Source: GCA-2683135 sp964507445 | GTDB taxonomy: Bacteria > Planctomycetota > GCA-002687715 | Assembly (NCBI GenBank): GCA_964507445.1 | Contig: CAZDQF010000026.1 | Location: 1-52,623 of the forward strand | Direction of reading: 5' to 3' | Length of the DNA stretch: 52,623 nucleotides | Shown here: in pieces, positions 9,457 to 19,462 of the stretch | Position numbering within the stretch: position 1 is the stretch's first letter | Layout of the letters: every line of letters begins with the position of its first letter | The notes under the pieces: model-generated | Databases searched by the model: none | Told to the model about the DNA's origin: nothing | The model's input: the letters and a program-made list of their open reading frames with translations, nothing else | Program-made: the position numbers and the translations under genes

Positions 9457-10335
9457 ATGAAGGGTGTCAAGGAACTCAGGGCGCGCATCAAGAGCGTCAC
9501 CAACATCCAGAAGATCACCCGCGCCATGGAGATGGTGGCGGCGACCAAGCTGCGCAAGCTCCAGGACCGGGCCATGGCCACCCGTCCCTTCGCCGACCGC
9601 ATCGAGTCCATGATGCGCCGGGTGGCGGAGCACGCGGACCCGGCGGCCTCGCCGTTGCTCGAGGTCCCGGACCGGGTCGAGACCGAGGCCGTGGTGGTGG
9701 TGGCTGCGGACAAGGGGCTGTGCGGCGCCTACAACGCCAACCTGCTGCGGAGCGCCGTCTCGACCCTGGCGGCCTCCAAGGAGGAGGGCGTCGCCTCTCA
9801 CCTGTACCTGGTGGGGCGCAAGGCGCAGATGTTCTTCGGCAAGGTGGCCGACGCCGAGCTGTCGTGGGTCTACCCGAGCAGCGTGGAGAAGGTCGAGTAC
9901 GGCGACATCCGGCGGGTCATGGACCTGCTGGTGGCCGCGTTCATCGACGGTGAGGTGCAGCGGGTCCGGGTCATCTACACCAAGATGGCGTCCGTGGCGT
10001 TGTTCGTACCCACAACCCAGGAGCTCCTCCCGGTGGCGCCTCCCGAGTCCGCCGAGGGGGACGCCGCGGTGGAAGCCGACTACATCCTGGAGCCTTCTCC
10101 GGACGCCATCATGAAGAGACTGCTCCCGCGCTACCTCGAGATGCAGCTGTACGCAGCGGTGCTCGAGTCCCTGGCGTCGGAGTTCGCGGCCCGAAGGATG
10201 GCCATGAAGAGTGCGACCGACGCGGCCGACGACATGCTCGGCACGCTCGGGATGGAATACAACAAGGCCCGCCAGGAAGGCATCACGGGTGAGCTGCTGG
10301 ATATCGCCGGCGGCGTCATGGTGCAGGCGGGGTAG
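9457..10335 (+). CDS. atpG: F1Fo ATP synthase subunit gamma
   Basis: A 292-residue gamma subunit, the rotating central shaft. The N-terminal helix (RARIKSVTNIQKITRAMEMV) and the C-terminal helix (YNKARQEGITGELLDIAGG) are both conserved and form the antiparallel coiled coil inside the alpha3beta3 ring. The Rossmann-like middle contains DKGLCGAYN. Position between atpA and atpD is canonical. Confidence 0.97.
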   Translation: MKGVKELRARIKSVTNIQKITRAMEMVAATKLRKLQDRAMATRPFADRIESMMRRVAEHADPAASPLLEVPDRVETEAVVVVAADKGLCGAYNANLLRSAVSTLAASKEEGVASHLYLVGRKAQMFFGKVADAELSWVYPSSVEKVEYGDIRRVMDLLVAAFIDGEVQRVRVIYTKMASVALFVPTTQELLPVAPPESAEGDAAVEADYILEPSPDAIMKRLLPRYLEMQLYAAVLESLASEFAARRMAMKSATDAADDMLGTLGMEYNKARQEGITGELLDIAGGVMVQAG

Positions 10336-10396
10336 CTGACGTGGACGACGCCCGGCGACGATCCATGCAACGTAGAACGAAGATCGGACTTACTCG

Positions 10397-11797
<1,401 letters not shown>

Positions 11798-11799
11798 CC

Positions 11800-12255
11800 A
11801 TGCCCAAGACCTTCAGCGTCGAGTTCATCACGCCGGACAACACCGTGTTCCAAGGGGAGGCCACGGCGGTGCGGGTGCCGGCCGAAGGCGGCAGCCTCGG
11901 CATCCTCGCCAACCACGCACCCCTGGTGGCCACCACGGAGGTGGGGGTCGCCCGCGTGGACACGGTGGACGGAGGCCCGGTGTACATGCTGGTGGGCGAC
12001 GGCTTCATCGAGGTCTGCGACAACAAGGTGTCGATCCTCGCTGAGGTGGGTGAGCGGGACGACGACATCGACCTGGAGCGGGCCGAGGAGGCGGAGCGCC
12101 GGGCGTTGGAGCGCCTCAAGGACAAGGCCTCCGGTGAGGTGGACTTCGAGCGCGCGAAGGCGTCGCTCACTCGCGCCATGACCAGGATCAAGATCCTCAG
12201 GGATCTGGCGCCCGGGAAGGCCCGAGGCAAGCCCGGGGCGCCGCCCGCCAGTTGA
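11800..12255 (+). CDS. atpC: F1Fo ATP synthase subunit epsilon
   Basis: A 151-residue epsilon subunit. The N-terminal beta-sandwich (TFSVEFITPDNTVFQGEA, AEGGSLGILANHAPLV) is well conserved. The C-terminal region after residue 85 is a two-helix arm rich in charge, followed by a basic Gly/Pro tail, slightly longer than the ~135-140 residues usual in the family. It closes the atp operon; no clear terminator follows in the 68 bases to the next start. Confidence 0.95.
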   Translation: MPKTFSVEFITPDNTVFQGEATAVRVPAEGGSLGILANHAPLVATTEVGVARVDTVDGGPVYMLVGDGFIEVCDNKVSILAEVGERDDDIDLERAEEAERRALERLKDKASGEVDFERAKASLTRAMTRIKILRDLAPGKARGKPGAPPAS

Positions 12256-12323
12256 CCCCGCGTCGTCGCCCCCCGGTCGTGGTTTCGCCAGGAGCGGGGC
12301 GGCTTTCGGATATCCTCGGAGCC

Positions 12324-14753
12324 ATGCGGTGTGGTCTCGCGCTCTTGCTCCTGGTGGCGTCATTGGCGGCGCAGACCCCCGGGCTGCCGGATCAGGCCGT
12401 GTGGTTCACCGATCCCCACGCGGACCCGCTGCCGCCAGAGCGTGACCTGCCGGGTCGGCTGGCGGACGCCCTGGGCGCCGCCAAGGAGAGCGTCGAGGCG
12501 TCCTTCATGCGCCTCGACGCGCCGCGGGTCCTGGACGCATTGATCGCCGCTCACCGACGGGGTGTGGTGGTCCGGGTCATGACGGACGACGACATGCGGG
12601 CCCATCGTTTCGCCGCGCCGTTCCAGCGACTCGCGGCGGCGGGGGTGAGCGTGCGGACCGATGGCGGCGCTCCGTGGAGCGTCAACCTGCACCACAAGTT
12701 CTGCGTCATCGACGGGGAGTGGCTGTGGAACGGAGACTGGAACGCCACCGTCCTGGAGAGTCGGACCGCTCACATGTCGGCGTTCCTGCTGCGCTCCCGG
12801 TCACTGGCGGGGTCGTTCCGGCGACAGTTCGAGAGGCTGTGGCGCGGTGAGGACGCGGGGCTGGGGAGCCCCGCGTCGACGCCCGGGTCGCCCGCCGCGT
12901 TGGCCGTCGGGGGGACCGCCCGAGCCCACTTCGGGGTCGCTCAGGACCTGGGTGTGGTGGTGGCGGCGGAGATCCTGCGAGCTCGCCGCACGGTGGACGT
13001 GGCCCACGCCGTGTTCGCTCACCGGAGGGTGTTGATGGCGGTCCTCGATGTGGCTCGCCGTGGCGTCCGCGTGCGGGTCGTGGCCAACGCGACGCCCGGA
13101 CCCGCACGGGTGGCGGACGCCTGCGCCCGGTTCGGCATCCCGGTGCTGCGCTCCACCGCGACCAAGACCATCGTGGTGGACGGGGCACGGGTCATCACGG
13201 GTTCCTGGAACTGCACGGACGGCGTGGATCACGAGAACGTGGTGGTGCTCGAGGGCTGCCCCGAGGTGGTCGGTGCTTATGAGCGCGGCGTCCACAGGAT
13301 CATGAGCAAGGGGGAGGGGCGCTACTTCCTCGACGACGGGGACGAGGCCCTGGACCCCTCGGATCGCCAGCGTCATCGGGTGCTCTCCGATCTCGTTCAC
13401 GCGCGAGGCTCGGCCATCGCCGGCCCGTCCGCCGCGGAGGCCATGGACCGATTCGCGCCGCCCGTCCTCAACCACGGCGCCGAGGACCTGGCGGTGGTGC
13501 CGGTGCGGGTCGGTTGGCGCGGGGCGGACGCCATGGAGGGGCACGCGGATCTGTCCGTCACCTTCCAGCGCACTGGCGCCCCGCCCCCTGCGGCGGACCT
13601 GCGCTTCGTCGTCAGCGCCGTGCGATACAACACCTCCGCCGGGCCATGGCTCAGCCCACGCATCGCGCCGGTGATCTTCGACCGTCCACGGATCGGCAAC
13701 ATGGACGTGCCCATGACCCTGCCCTTCCGGATGGAGCTGCCCCGGGCGGGCACCTGGCGCGTCGAGCTGGACGCGTTCCGACGGGCGGGAGACGGCTGGG
13801 TGTGGGCGGGGAACTGGGTGCTGCCGCCGCGGGTCCGTCACGTGGCGCCGCAGGTCTCGGTGGACGACCCCTCCCGATCCACGGTGGTGGCGCGGTTGCC
13901 CGTCGCCGACGGCCCCTGGCGTGGCGGAGGAGCCGCGCGGCGAGAAGGGGACGCGTTCCTCTCGGGCGGCGTGGGGTCGTCCCTGCTGGCGGCGGGTCTC
14001 GACATCTCCACGGAAGGGGCGCACCAGGTGGAGCTTCGCGTGGCCTCCAGCGGCGAGCCGACCGTGCGGTTGGACTGGAGCCGAGACGGCCGCGCGTGGA
14101 TGCCCGAGGACGGAGTGGACGTCCCCCTGCTCCTTGACGGTCGGCCGCACACCTACAGGCTGGACCTCACAGCCGTCTCGGGATGGCGCGCTGCCCGTCG
14201 GGTCACCGCCCTGCGGATCGGCATGGGACGCGAGGGCCGCGGGGTCGCGTTCCACGGGCTCCAGGTGGTGACGGCGGCGGACCTGGGAGAGGCCGGCCGC
14301 GGCACCTTCCGGGGTCCGGACGGCGCTGCCCATCCGCGTCTCCTCGTGTCCGGGGCGGCGGGGCCCGTGGACCGCCGAGTCTGGGTCGATCGCCATGGGC
14401 AGCTACAGATCACCGTGGAGAGCCCGGACCCGACGGGCGCCACGGCGCCGTTCCTCTTGCTGGTGCACCGAGGGATGCCGGGACCGGAGGACGCCTTCGA
14501 TCTGGCCGAGTTCGGGATCTCCGGGAGCCTCTGCTTCCGTCCGCACCTGGTGACCCCGCCGGGCCTGCACGTGCGTGGTGTGGCCGATTCCACGGGCCTC
14601 GATCCGGAGGCGTTCGTCCGCCCCGGACCGGCGCCGGTGACCTTCTCCGTGCCGCTCCCCGCGGCCCGTGTGGGTGACACCCTGGTGCTGCAGGCGGTGT
14701 TCAAGGGCGCCCTCCCGGGGGTCAGCAACGCGGTGGTGGTCCGGGTCCGGTGA
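12324..14753 (+). CDS. Secreted phospholipase-D-like protein with one intact HKD motif
   Basis: An 809-residue exported protein. I start at the ATG at 12324 because residues 1-20 form a signal peptide (hydrophobic core, ASLAAQT). Two PLD-type repeats follow. The first has a full HKD motif, H123-x-K125-x4-D130 followed by GEWLWNGDWN. The second, TATKTIVVDG, keeps K281 and D286 but has alanine (279) in place of histidine; ITGSWNCTDG follows it correctly. Residues from about 350 onward contain beta-rich domains with no recognised motif. Activity could be phosphodiesterase or nuclease; one site may be dead. TATCCT ends 7 bases before the ATG. Its stop overlaps the next gene as GTGA. Confidence 0.8.
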   Translation: MRCGLALLLLVASLAAQTPGLPDQAVWFTDPHADPLPPERDLPGRLADALGAAKESVEASFMRLDAPRVLDALIAAHRRGVVVRVMTDDDMRAHRFAAPFQRLAAAGVSVRTDGGAPWSVNLHHKFCVIDGEWLWNGDWNATVLESRTAHMSAFLLRSRSLAGSFRRQFERLWRGEDAGLGSPASTPGSPAALAVGGTARAHFGVAQDLGVVVAAEILRARRTVDVAHAVFAHRRVLMAVLDVARRGVRVRVVANATPGPARVADACARFGIPVLRSTATKTIVVDGARVITGSWNCTDGVDHENVVVLEGCPEVVGAYERGVHRIMSKGEGRYFLDDGDEALDPSDRQRHRVLSDLVHARGSAIAGPSAAEAMDRFAPPVLNHGAEDLAVVPVRVGWRGADAMEGHADLSVTFQRTGAPPPAADLRFVVSAVRYNTSAGPWLSPRIAPVIFDRPRIGNMDVPMTLPFRMELPRAGTWRVELDAFRRAGDGWVWAGNWVLPPRVRHVAPQVSVDDPSRSTVVARLPVADGPWRGGGAARREGDAFLSGGVGSSLLAAGLDISTEGAHQVELRVASSGEPTVRLDWSRDGRAWMPEDGVDVPLLLDGRPHTYRLDLTAVSGWRAARRVTALRIGMGREGRGVAFHGLQVVTAADLGEAGRGTFRGPDGAAHPRLLVSGAAGPVDRRVWVDRHGQLQITVESPDPTGATAPFLLLVHRGMPGPEDAFDLAEFGISGSLCFRPHLVTPPGLHVRGVADSTGLDPEAFVRPGPAPVTFSVPLPAARVGDTLVLQAVFKGALPGVSNAVVVRVR

Positions 14754-17700
14754 TGGTGGTGTTCGTGGGGGCGGGGGTGGCGTGCGCCCTCCTCTGGGCG
14801 GTGGACGCCGTCCGGTTGTTGTCGCGCACCGCTGAGCCCGTGGGTGAGCTGCTGCCGGCTCTGGGGCTCTCCCTGGTCTGGCATCTGGCCGGGGGGTTCC
14901 TGGCCGGAGTCGTGGGGGTGGTCGGGGCCGCGGTCTACCGTGCGGTCACGTCGGCGCCGTCGGGTTCTTGGCGGCGCACGTTGCTGGTGGGCTGCGCGTT
15001 CGGTGCCCTCGGGCTGCCGTTGTTCCTGCGGGTGTCCGAGACCGTCCTCGGCGGAGCCCGGGTCGCGGATCACTGGTCCGTGCCGGCCCTCCGGGTGGTG
15101 GCGCCGACGTTGATGATCCTGGTGACCGGACTGGGGGTCATGGGGTTGGGTGCTTGCTCCCGAGGTCCCGCGCGCGCTTTGCTGGGCGCTGCTTGCTGCG
15201 TGGCGATCGCAGGGGCGAGCGGTTGGTGGGACTCCAGCAGGTTGCGGGGCCAGTACGAGGCGGTCCATGAAGCCGCCACGATCCTCACCCTGGTGGCGGC
15301 GGTGGCGGCGTGCTCCTTGCTCTTGCGCGCGTGTGGTGCGCGCCCGAAGCGGGCCACCTGGGCGGTGGCGCTCACGGGGCTCCTGGCCCTCGGCAGCGCC
15401 GTGGTCTTCCAGCCGGGGCTTCGGGAGCGTTCGGTGCTGCGTCGCGCTTCCCAGCACGGCGCCGCCGTGCTGCGATTGCGGGACGCCCTGTCACCCGACC
15501 GCGCAGCCCCGAGGCCCGCGTTGCCTGATGACGCCGTCCGACGTCACCGCCGGGTGAGGACAGAGCAGAACCGGCGGTCGCGTCGCGCCCTGGACCGCGC
15601 CATCCCGGACCGTCAGGACTGGAACCTGCTCTGGATCACCGTGGACACGGTGCGAGCGGATCGACTCTCCTGCTACGGCTATGAGCGGGAGACCTCTCCG
15701 GAGGTGGATCGGTTCGCTCGCGGTGCGGTGCTGTTCGAGCAGGCCTGGTGCCAGAATCCCTTCACCCATTACTCGTTCCAGTCCATGTTCTACGGGCTGT
15801 ATCCGCGGACCACGCCGCTGTTCCTGAGGCGCACCGGGGTGGCGGACCCCGAGCAGGGGGCGGTGACCCTGGCGCGCCGCCTGCGGGACCGCGGGTTCGT
15901 GACCGCGGCGGTGCCCGCGGTCCCTGCGGGAGCCCTTGATCGAGAAGAGTATCGGGTCCTGACGAGGGACTTCGAGGAGATCAACCCGGGCCGCTCCGGG
16001 ACCTCCGTGGACGCCGACGCGCAGACGAGCCTGGGGGTCCGGTTCCTGCGCCGGCGCGGTGCGGAGCGCTGGTTCCTGTGGTTGCACTACATGGACCCTC
16101 ATGCCCCCTACACGCTCCACAGGGAGTGGGGCTTCGGCGCCTCCGCATCGGATCGCTACGACGGTGAGGTCCGCACGGTGGATCGCGGCATCGGGGAGGT
16201 GTTGAGAGCGCTCCGGGAGCGCGGCCTGGCGGATCGCACGGTGGTGGTGATCAACGGCGACCACGGCGAGGCGCTGGGTGACCACGACACGGATCACCAC
16301 GGCTCCACCTTGTACCAGGAGCAGGTCCATGTCCCGCTGATCGTTCGTGTGCCTGGGGTCCCTCCGGGGCGGGTGCGCCGTCCCGTGGAGAACGTGGACA
16401 TCGCGACCACCGCGCTGGATCTGCTGGCAGTGGACGGAGGCCCAGAGACTCAGGGCGACAGCCTCGCGGGGCTGTTGCTCCAGGGTGACGCGTTCGAAGG
16501 AGGCCCCCCGCCGGTGGCGTTCGCGGACATCCCGCCGGGGACCGTGGGCCCCCTGTCGCCGTCTTCCACCAATCAGGTGGCCTTGCGCCGCGGCCCGTGG
16601 AAGCTCGTCTCCCGACTCCCCGGGGGAGACCCGGAGTTGTACGACCTGAGGTCGGACCCTGGTGAGCGACGGGACGTCGCCCACCGTGAACCCACGGTGG
16701 TGGTGGAGCTGGAGGGAGTGTTGCGCACGGTGATGGGAGAGACCGTCGCGCGCCGCGGGGACGCCCGCGGGTTGCGGCAACGCCTGCAGGAGAGCTCAGG
16801 GGATCGCGCACGCCTGGTGCTGCTGCGGGAGGCCATCCGGCGACGTGAGCCGGGGATCGAGGACGTGGTGCGGTGGTTCATGACGTCTGACGAGTGCGAG
16901 CACGGGTTGCGGACCGCGCTCCTGCCCTTCGCGGCGCCATTGCTGGGGGAGGCCGCGGGCCCGATGATCGAATCGGCGCTCCGCCGCCGTGCATCCTGGG
17001 GCGCTGTTCGAGCCGCCCTGGACGGCCTCGCAGCCCTTCAGCCTTCTGTCCGCCGTCGCCACGCGTCCGACCTGGTGCCCATGTTGCGGGATCTGCTGTC
17101 CGCCCCCTTCGTGGTGGCGCGTCCGGCGGCCGAGTCTCTGGCGCTCGCCGGTGACCGCTCCGGGCTGGAGCTCCTCAGGCGGGGGTTGGCGGGGCCGGAT
17201 CACCGGGTGCGGTTCACCTCTGCCGTCGCCGCCATGCGGTTGGGGGAGGAGGGGGCCCTGTCCGCGGTGCTCCGAGGGCTCGGCATGTGGCGCTACGAGG
17301 TGTCGTTGGTGGTGGATGCCCTGGACGCCCTCGCGGCGACCCGCACGGCGGCGGCCCTCCCGGCGGTGGTGGAGCTGGTGAAGTCGCCGTTCGTCGATCA
17401 CGCCGTCGCCGCGGCGGCGATCCGGTACCTGTCGGCCCTGGAAGATGAGGCGGCGCTGTGCGGGTTCGTATTCCTGCTGCAGGGATGGGACCCGGCGACG
17501 GGCGCCTCGGTGCGCGAGCACCTGGATGGCTGGGTCGGCGAGCCTCGTCGTCGGGCGCTGCAGGCGGTCGCCCGGGAGCTCCCCGGGGCCTTCGACCTCG
17601 CCAGACGAGGGGACGAAGCCGCGGTGCAGGTGTTCGTCGATGCGTCGAACGCCGCCGGCCCCGCCGGAGGGGCCTTGTTCCGCGTCTACGGTGCCCGGGT

Positions 17701-18613
17701 GGCCGCGGCCGCGGGCTCGCGGTCGAGAGCGGAGAGCTTGCGTGACTCGGTCCTGGAGGAACCACGGGCCAGGCTCTGGCACGGGGCGGCGCGGATGTCC
17801 GCCGCTGGGTCAGGGGTCGGCGCCCGTGGGCTGGTGGTGGAGCGCGCCTGGTGCATCAGCGACAGGCCCCGGGACGGCGCCCCTTTCGTTCACGTCGCCG
17901 TGCGGCTTCGCAACTCGGGTTCGGCGCCGGTATCGGGAGGGGACTGGAGCGGCGGTCCCCGGCTCTCCGTCCGTTGGGACCAGGGCGACGGAGCAGGCGA
18001 CGCGGTCCCCCGTGCTCTCCCGGAGGCCGGGCTCGAACCCGGCGGGTCCGTCGTCGTGGTGATCCCCTGCCCGTCGCCACCGGCCGGGGAGGACGTCAGG
18101 GGGGTGGTGATCTCGCAGGCTGGGGCCGTGCCCATGGCGGCGGGCGCGACGTCCGCGAGGTCCTGGACGTGGTCCTTCGACGCCTACGGACATCCGCCGT
18201 CGGGCCGCTTCGAGGGTCGTCAGCTGATGCGTTCCTGGTGGCCGGATGTGTCCACCGTCGCCGTCGAGGAGAGGGCGGACGGCGGGGTGACCTACGTGGC
18301 GTCGTTGCCCGGCTCCTATCTGCTGAGCCCCGGACTACGTGCGCACGGGGGCCCCCTGAAGGTGGCGTTGGACTTCCGAGTGTCCGGCGTGGCGGGCGGG
18401 GAGCACAGCCTCCTGGCGTGCCAGCGGGCCTACGGTGAGGACATGGCCGGGGCCGTCCCGCCGGATCGGTTCAAGGTCAGGCAGGGGGTTCGACAGCAGA
18501 TCGACGCCGAGCTTCCGGCTATGGAGGGGCAGGGCTTGCGGCGACTGCGACTGGGGCCGGCCGGGTCTTCAGCGATCCTCACGGTCTGGTCCGTCGAGTT
18601 GAGCCCGCCCTAA
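14750..18613 (+). CDS. Membrane-anchored alkaline-phosphatase-superfamily protein with HEAT repeats
   Basis: A 1287-residue fusion. Residues 1-225 hold about six transmembrane helices. Residues 290-690 are a sulfatase/phosphotransferase-fold domain: D299 in WITVDTVRADRLS, then HYMDPHAPY, INGDHGEALGDH (metal ligands) and the typical ending LYDLRSDPGERRDV. The sulfatase signature C/S-x-P-x-R is absent; the matching position reads NPFTHYSFQSM with T339 as likely nucleophile, as in phosphotransferase members. Residues about 710-960 are HEAT-like helical pairs (ARPAAESLALAGDRSGLELL, RFTSAVAAMRLGEEGAL). Residues 1010-1287 look beta-rich. It starts at GTG 14750 (or ATG 14753), coupled to the PLD-like gene. 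Substrate unknown. Confidence 0.8.
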   Translation: MMVVFVGAGVACALLWAVDAVRLLSRTAEPVGELLPALGLSLVWHLAGGFLAGVVGVVGAAVYRAVTSAPSGSWRRTLLVGCAFGALGLPLFLRVSETVLGGARVADHWSVPALRVVAPTLMILVTGLGVMGLGACSRGPARALLGAACCVAIAGASGWWDSSRLRGQYEAVHEAATILTLVAAVAACSLLLRACGARPKRATWAVALTGLLALGSAVVFQPGLRERSVLRRASQHGAAVLRLRDALSPDRAAPRPALPDDAVRRHRRVRTEQNRRSRRALDRAIPDRQDWNLLWITVDTVRADRLSCYGYERETSPEVDRFARGAVLFEQAWCQNPFTHYSFQSMFYGLYPRTTPLFLRRTGVADPEQGAVTLARRLRDRGFVTAAVPAVPAGALDREEYRVLTRDFEEINPGRSGTSVDADAQTSLGVRFLRRRGAERWFLWLHYMDPHAPYTLHREWGFGASASDRYDGEVRTVDRGIGEVLRALRERGLADRTVVVINGDHGEALGDHDTDHHGSTLYQEQVHVPLIVRVPGVPPGRVRRPVENVDIATTALDLLAVDGGPETQGDSLAGLLLQGDAFEGGPPPVAFADIPPGTVGPLSPSSTNQVALRRGPWKLVSRLPGGDPELYDLRSDPGERRDVAHREPTVVVELEGVLRTVMGETVARRGDARGLRQRLQESSGDRARLVLLREAIRRREPGIEDVVRWFMTSDECEHGLRTALLPFAAPLLGEAAGPMIESALRRRASWGAVRAALDGLAALQPSVRRRHASDLVPMLRDLLSAPFVVARPAAESLALAGDRSGLELLRRGLAGPDHRVRFTSAVAAMRLGEEGALSAVLRGLGMWRYEVSLVVDALDALAATRTAAALPAVVELVKSPFVDHAVAAAAIRYLSALEDEAALCGFVFLLQGWDPATGASVREHLDGWVGEPRRRALQAVARELPGAFDLARRGDEAAVQVFVDASNAAGPAGGALFRVYGARVAAAAGSRSRAESLRDSVLEEPRARLWHGAARMSAAGSGVGARGLVVERAWCISDRPRDGAPFVHVAVRLRNSGSAPVSGGDWSGGPRLSVRWDQGDGAGDAVPRALPEAGLEPGGSVVVVIPCPSPPAGEDVRGVVISQAGAVPMAAGATSARSWTWSFDAYGHPPSGRFEGRQLMRSWWPDVSTVAVEERADGGVTYVASLPGSYLLSPGLRAHGGPLKVALDFRVSGVAGGEHSLLACQRAYGEDMAGAVPPDRFKVRQGVRQQIDAELPAMEGQGLRRLRLGPAGSSAILTVWSVELSPP

Positions 18614-19434
18614 CTCCCGAGGCGTTCCTTCTCCGGCAGCTTGTGCCACTCCTCGGAGACCATCTGGATGCGTGCTACCAGGGAGTCGTTACGTGGCGTC
18701 GTAGAGCGCTTGGTGCGGCGTACGGCCTTGAGGGCCTTGGGGTCCATGAGCCCGGGGTCTTCGCCGAGGAACGCGAAGAGGCGCATGACCTCGTTCTCGA
18801 AGTCATCCACCATCCCCTCGTAGGTGAGCTTGATGACCCTGTCCGGGATGCTCTCTTCAAGCCAGCGGAAGAGACGCTCCTGTCGCCCCACGACGCCGAG
18901 TCGGCGGACGATGAAGGCGTCCAACTCTGCGGCATCCAGGGTGCGGCCGCCGAGCTGCTTCTGCCAGGCGAAGGTCTGGCTGCGCAGCATGTCCACCGGG
19001 TCCCGTCGCAGGATGATGGCCTGGGAGTTGGGGAACATGGCGTCCAGGAAGCGGGGCACCATCTTGTCCTCGTAGCGGATCTCCTTGAAGCCCCAGCGGA
19101 TCGGTCGGCCTCCCGTGGGGCGCGCGAACAGATCCGTCACCATTCGGCGCATGAGGTCCGTCAGCTCGTCAGGAGTGAACGGGTTGAACCACTCCGTCTC
19201 CAGCCCGGCGTCCGTGGCTGGCCCCACCAACTTGGAGATGGCCCGCTTGTCACAGACGGCGATGCCGTCATGGGAGTACTGATCCATGAACCGGAAGTAG
19301 CCCTTGGCCACGCCGTCCAGGAATCCATAGTGCTCCCCCCAGATGGTGATGTGGGGGTGGATGTTCAGGATCCGCTGCACCCATGTGCTGCCGGTGCGGC
19401 CGTGGGTGAGCATGAATATGGGCCGATCGTGCAT
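18610..19434 (-). CDS. Sulfotransferase family protein
   Basis: A 274-residue PAPS-dependent sulfotransferase. The 5'-phosphosulfate loop THGRTGSTW is at residues 10-18 and the 3'-phosphate site lies in AIILRRDPVDMLRSQ. No signal peptide is seen, so it should be cytoplasmic; the acceptor is unknown. ATG 19434 places the P-loop at the expected distance, but ATG 19464 (ten codons earlier) is also possible. Its TAG stop overlaps the TAA of the convergent upstream gene (CTAA, 18610-18613). It is divergent from the radical SAM gene with only 28 bases between starts. Confidence 0.85.
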   Translation of the reverse strand: MHDRPIFMLTHGRTGSTWVQRILNIHPHITIWGEHYGFLDGVAKGYFRFMDQYSHDGIAVCDKRAISKLVGPATDAGLETEWFNPFTPDELTDLMRRMVTDLFARPTGGRPIRWGFKEIRYEDKMVPRFLDAMFPNSQAIILRRDPVDMLRSQTFAWQKQLGGRTLDAAELDAFIVRRLGVVGRQERLFRWLEESIPDRVIKLTYEGMVDDFENEVMRLFAFLGEDPGLMDPKALKAVRRTKRSTTPRNDSLVARIQMVSEEWHKLPEKERLGS

Positions 19435-19443
19435 GGCGGCGGC

Positions 19444-19455
19444 ATCATATAGAAT
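19444..19455. promoter_or_regulatory. Divergent -10-like elements sharing one AT-rich core
   Basis: ATCATATAGAAT contains TAGAAT (19450-19455, plus) 7 bases before the radical SAM ATG, and TATGAT (19444-19449, minus) 9 bases before the sulfotransferase ATG. No convincing -35 hexamer is seen for either, and no Shine-Dalgarno lies before either start. Both transcripts would be leaderless or nearly so. Confidence 0.4.
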
Positions 19456-19462
19456 CTGGGTC

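Noticed and set aside
12801..14396. A 531-codon open frame on the minus strand opposite the PLD-like gene
   Set aside because: Composition is typical of an antisense shadow; the plus strand carries the HKD motif and signal peptide.
15617..16800. Calling the large fusion a sulfatase
   Set aside because: The formylglycine signature is missing, so only the broader alkaline-phosphatase superfamily is supported.
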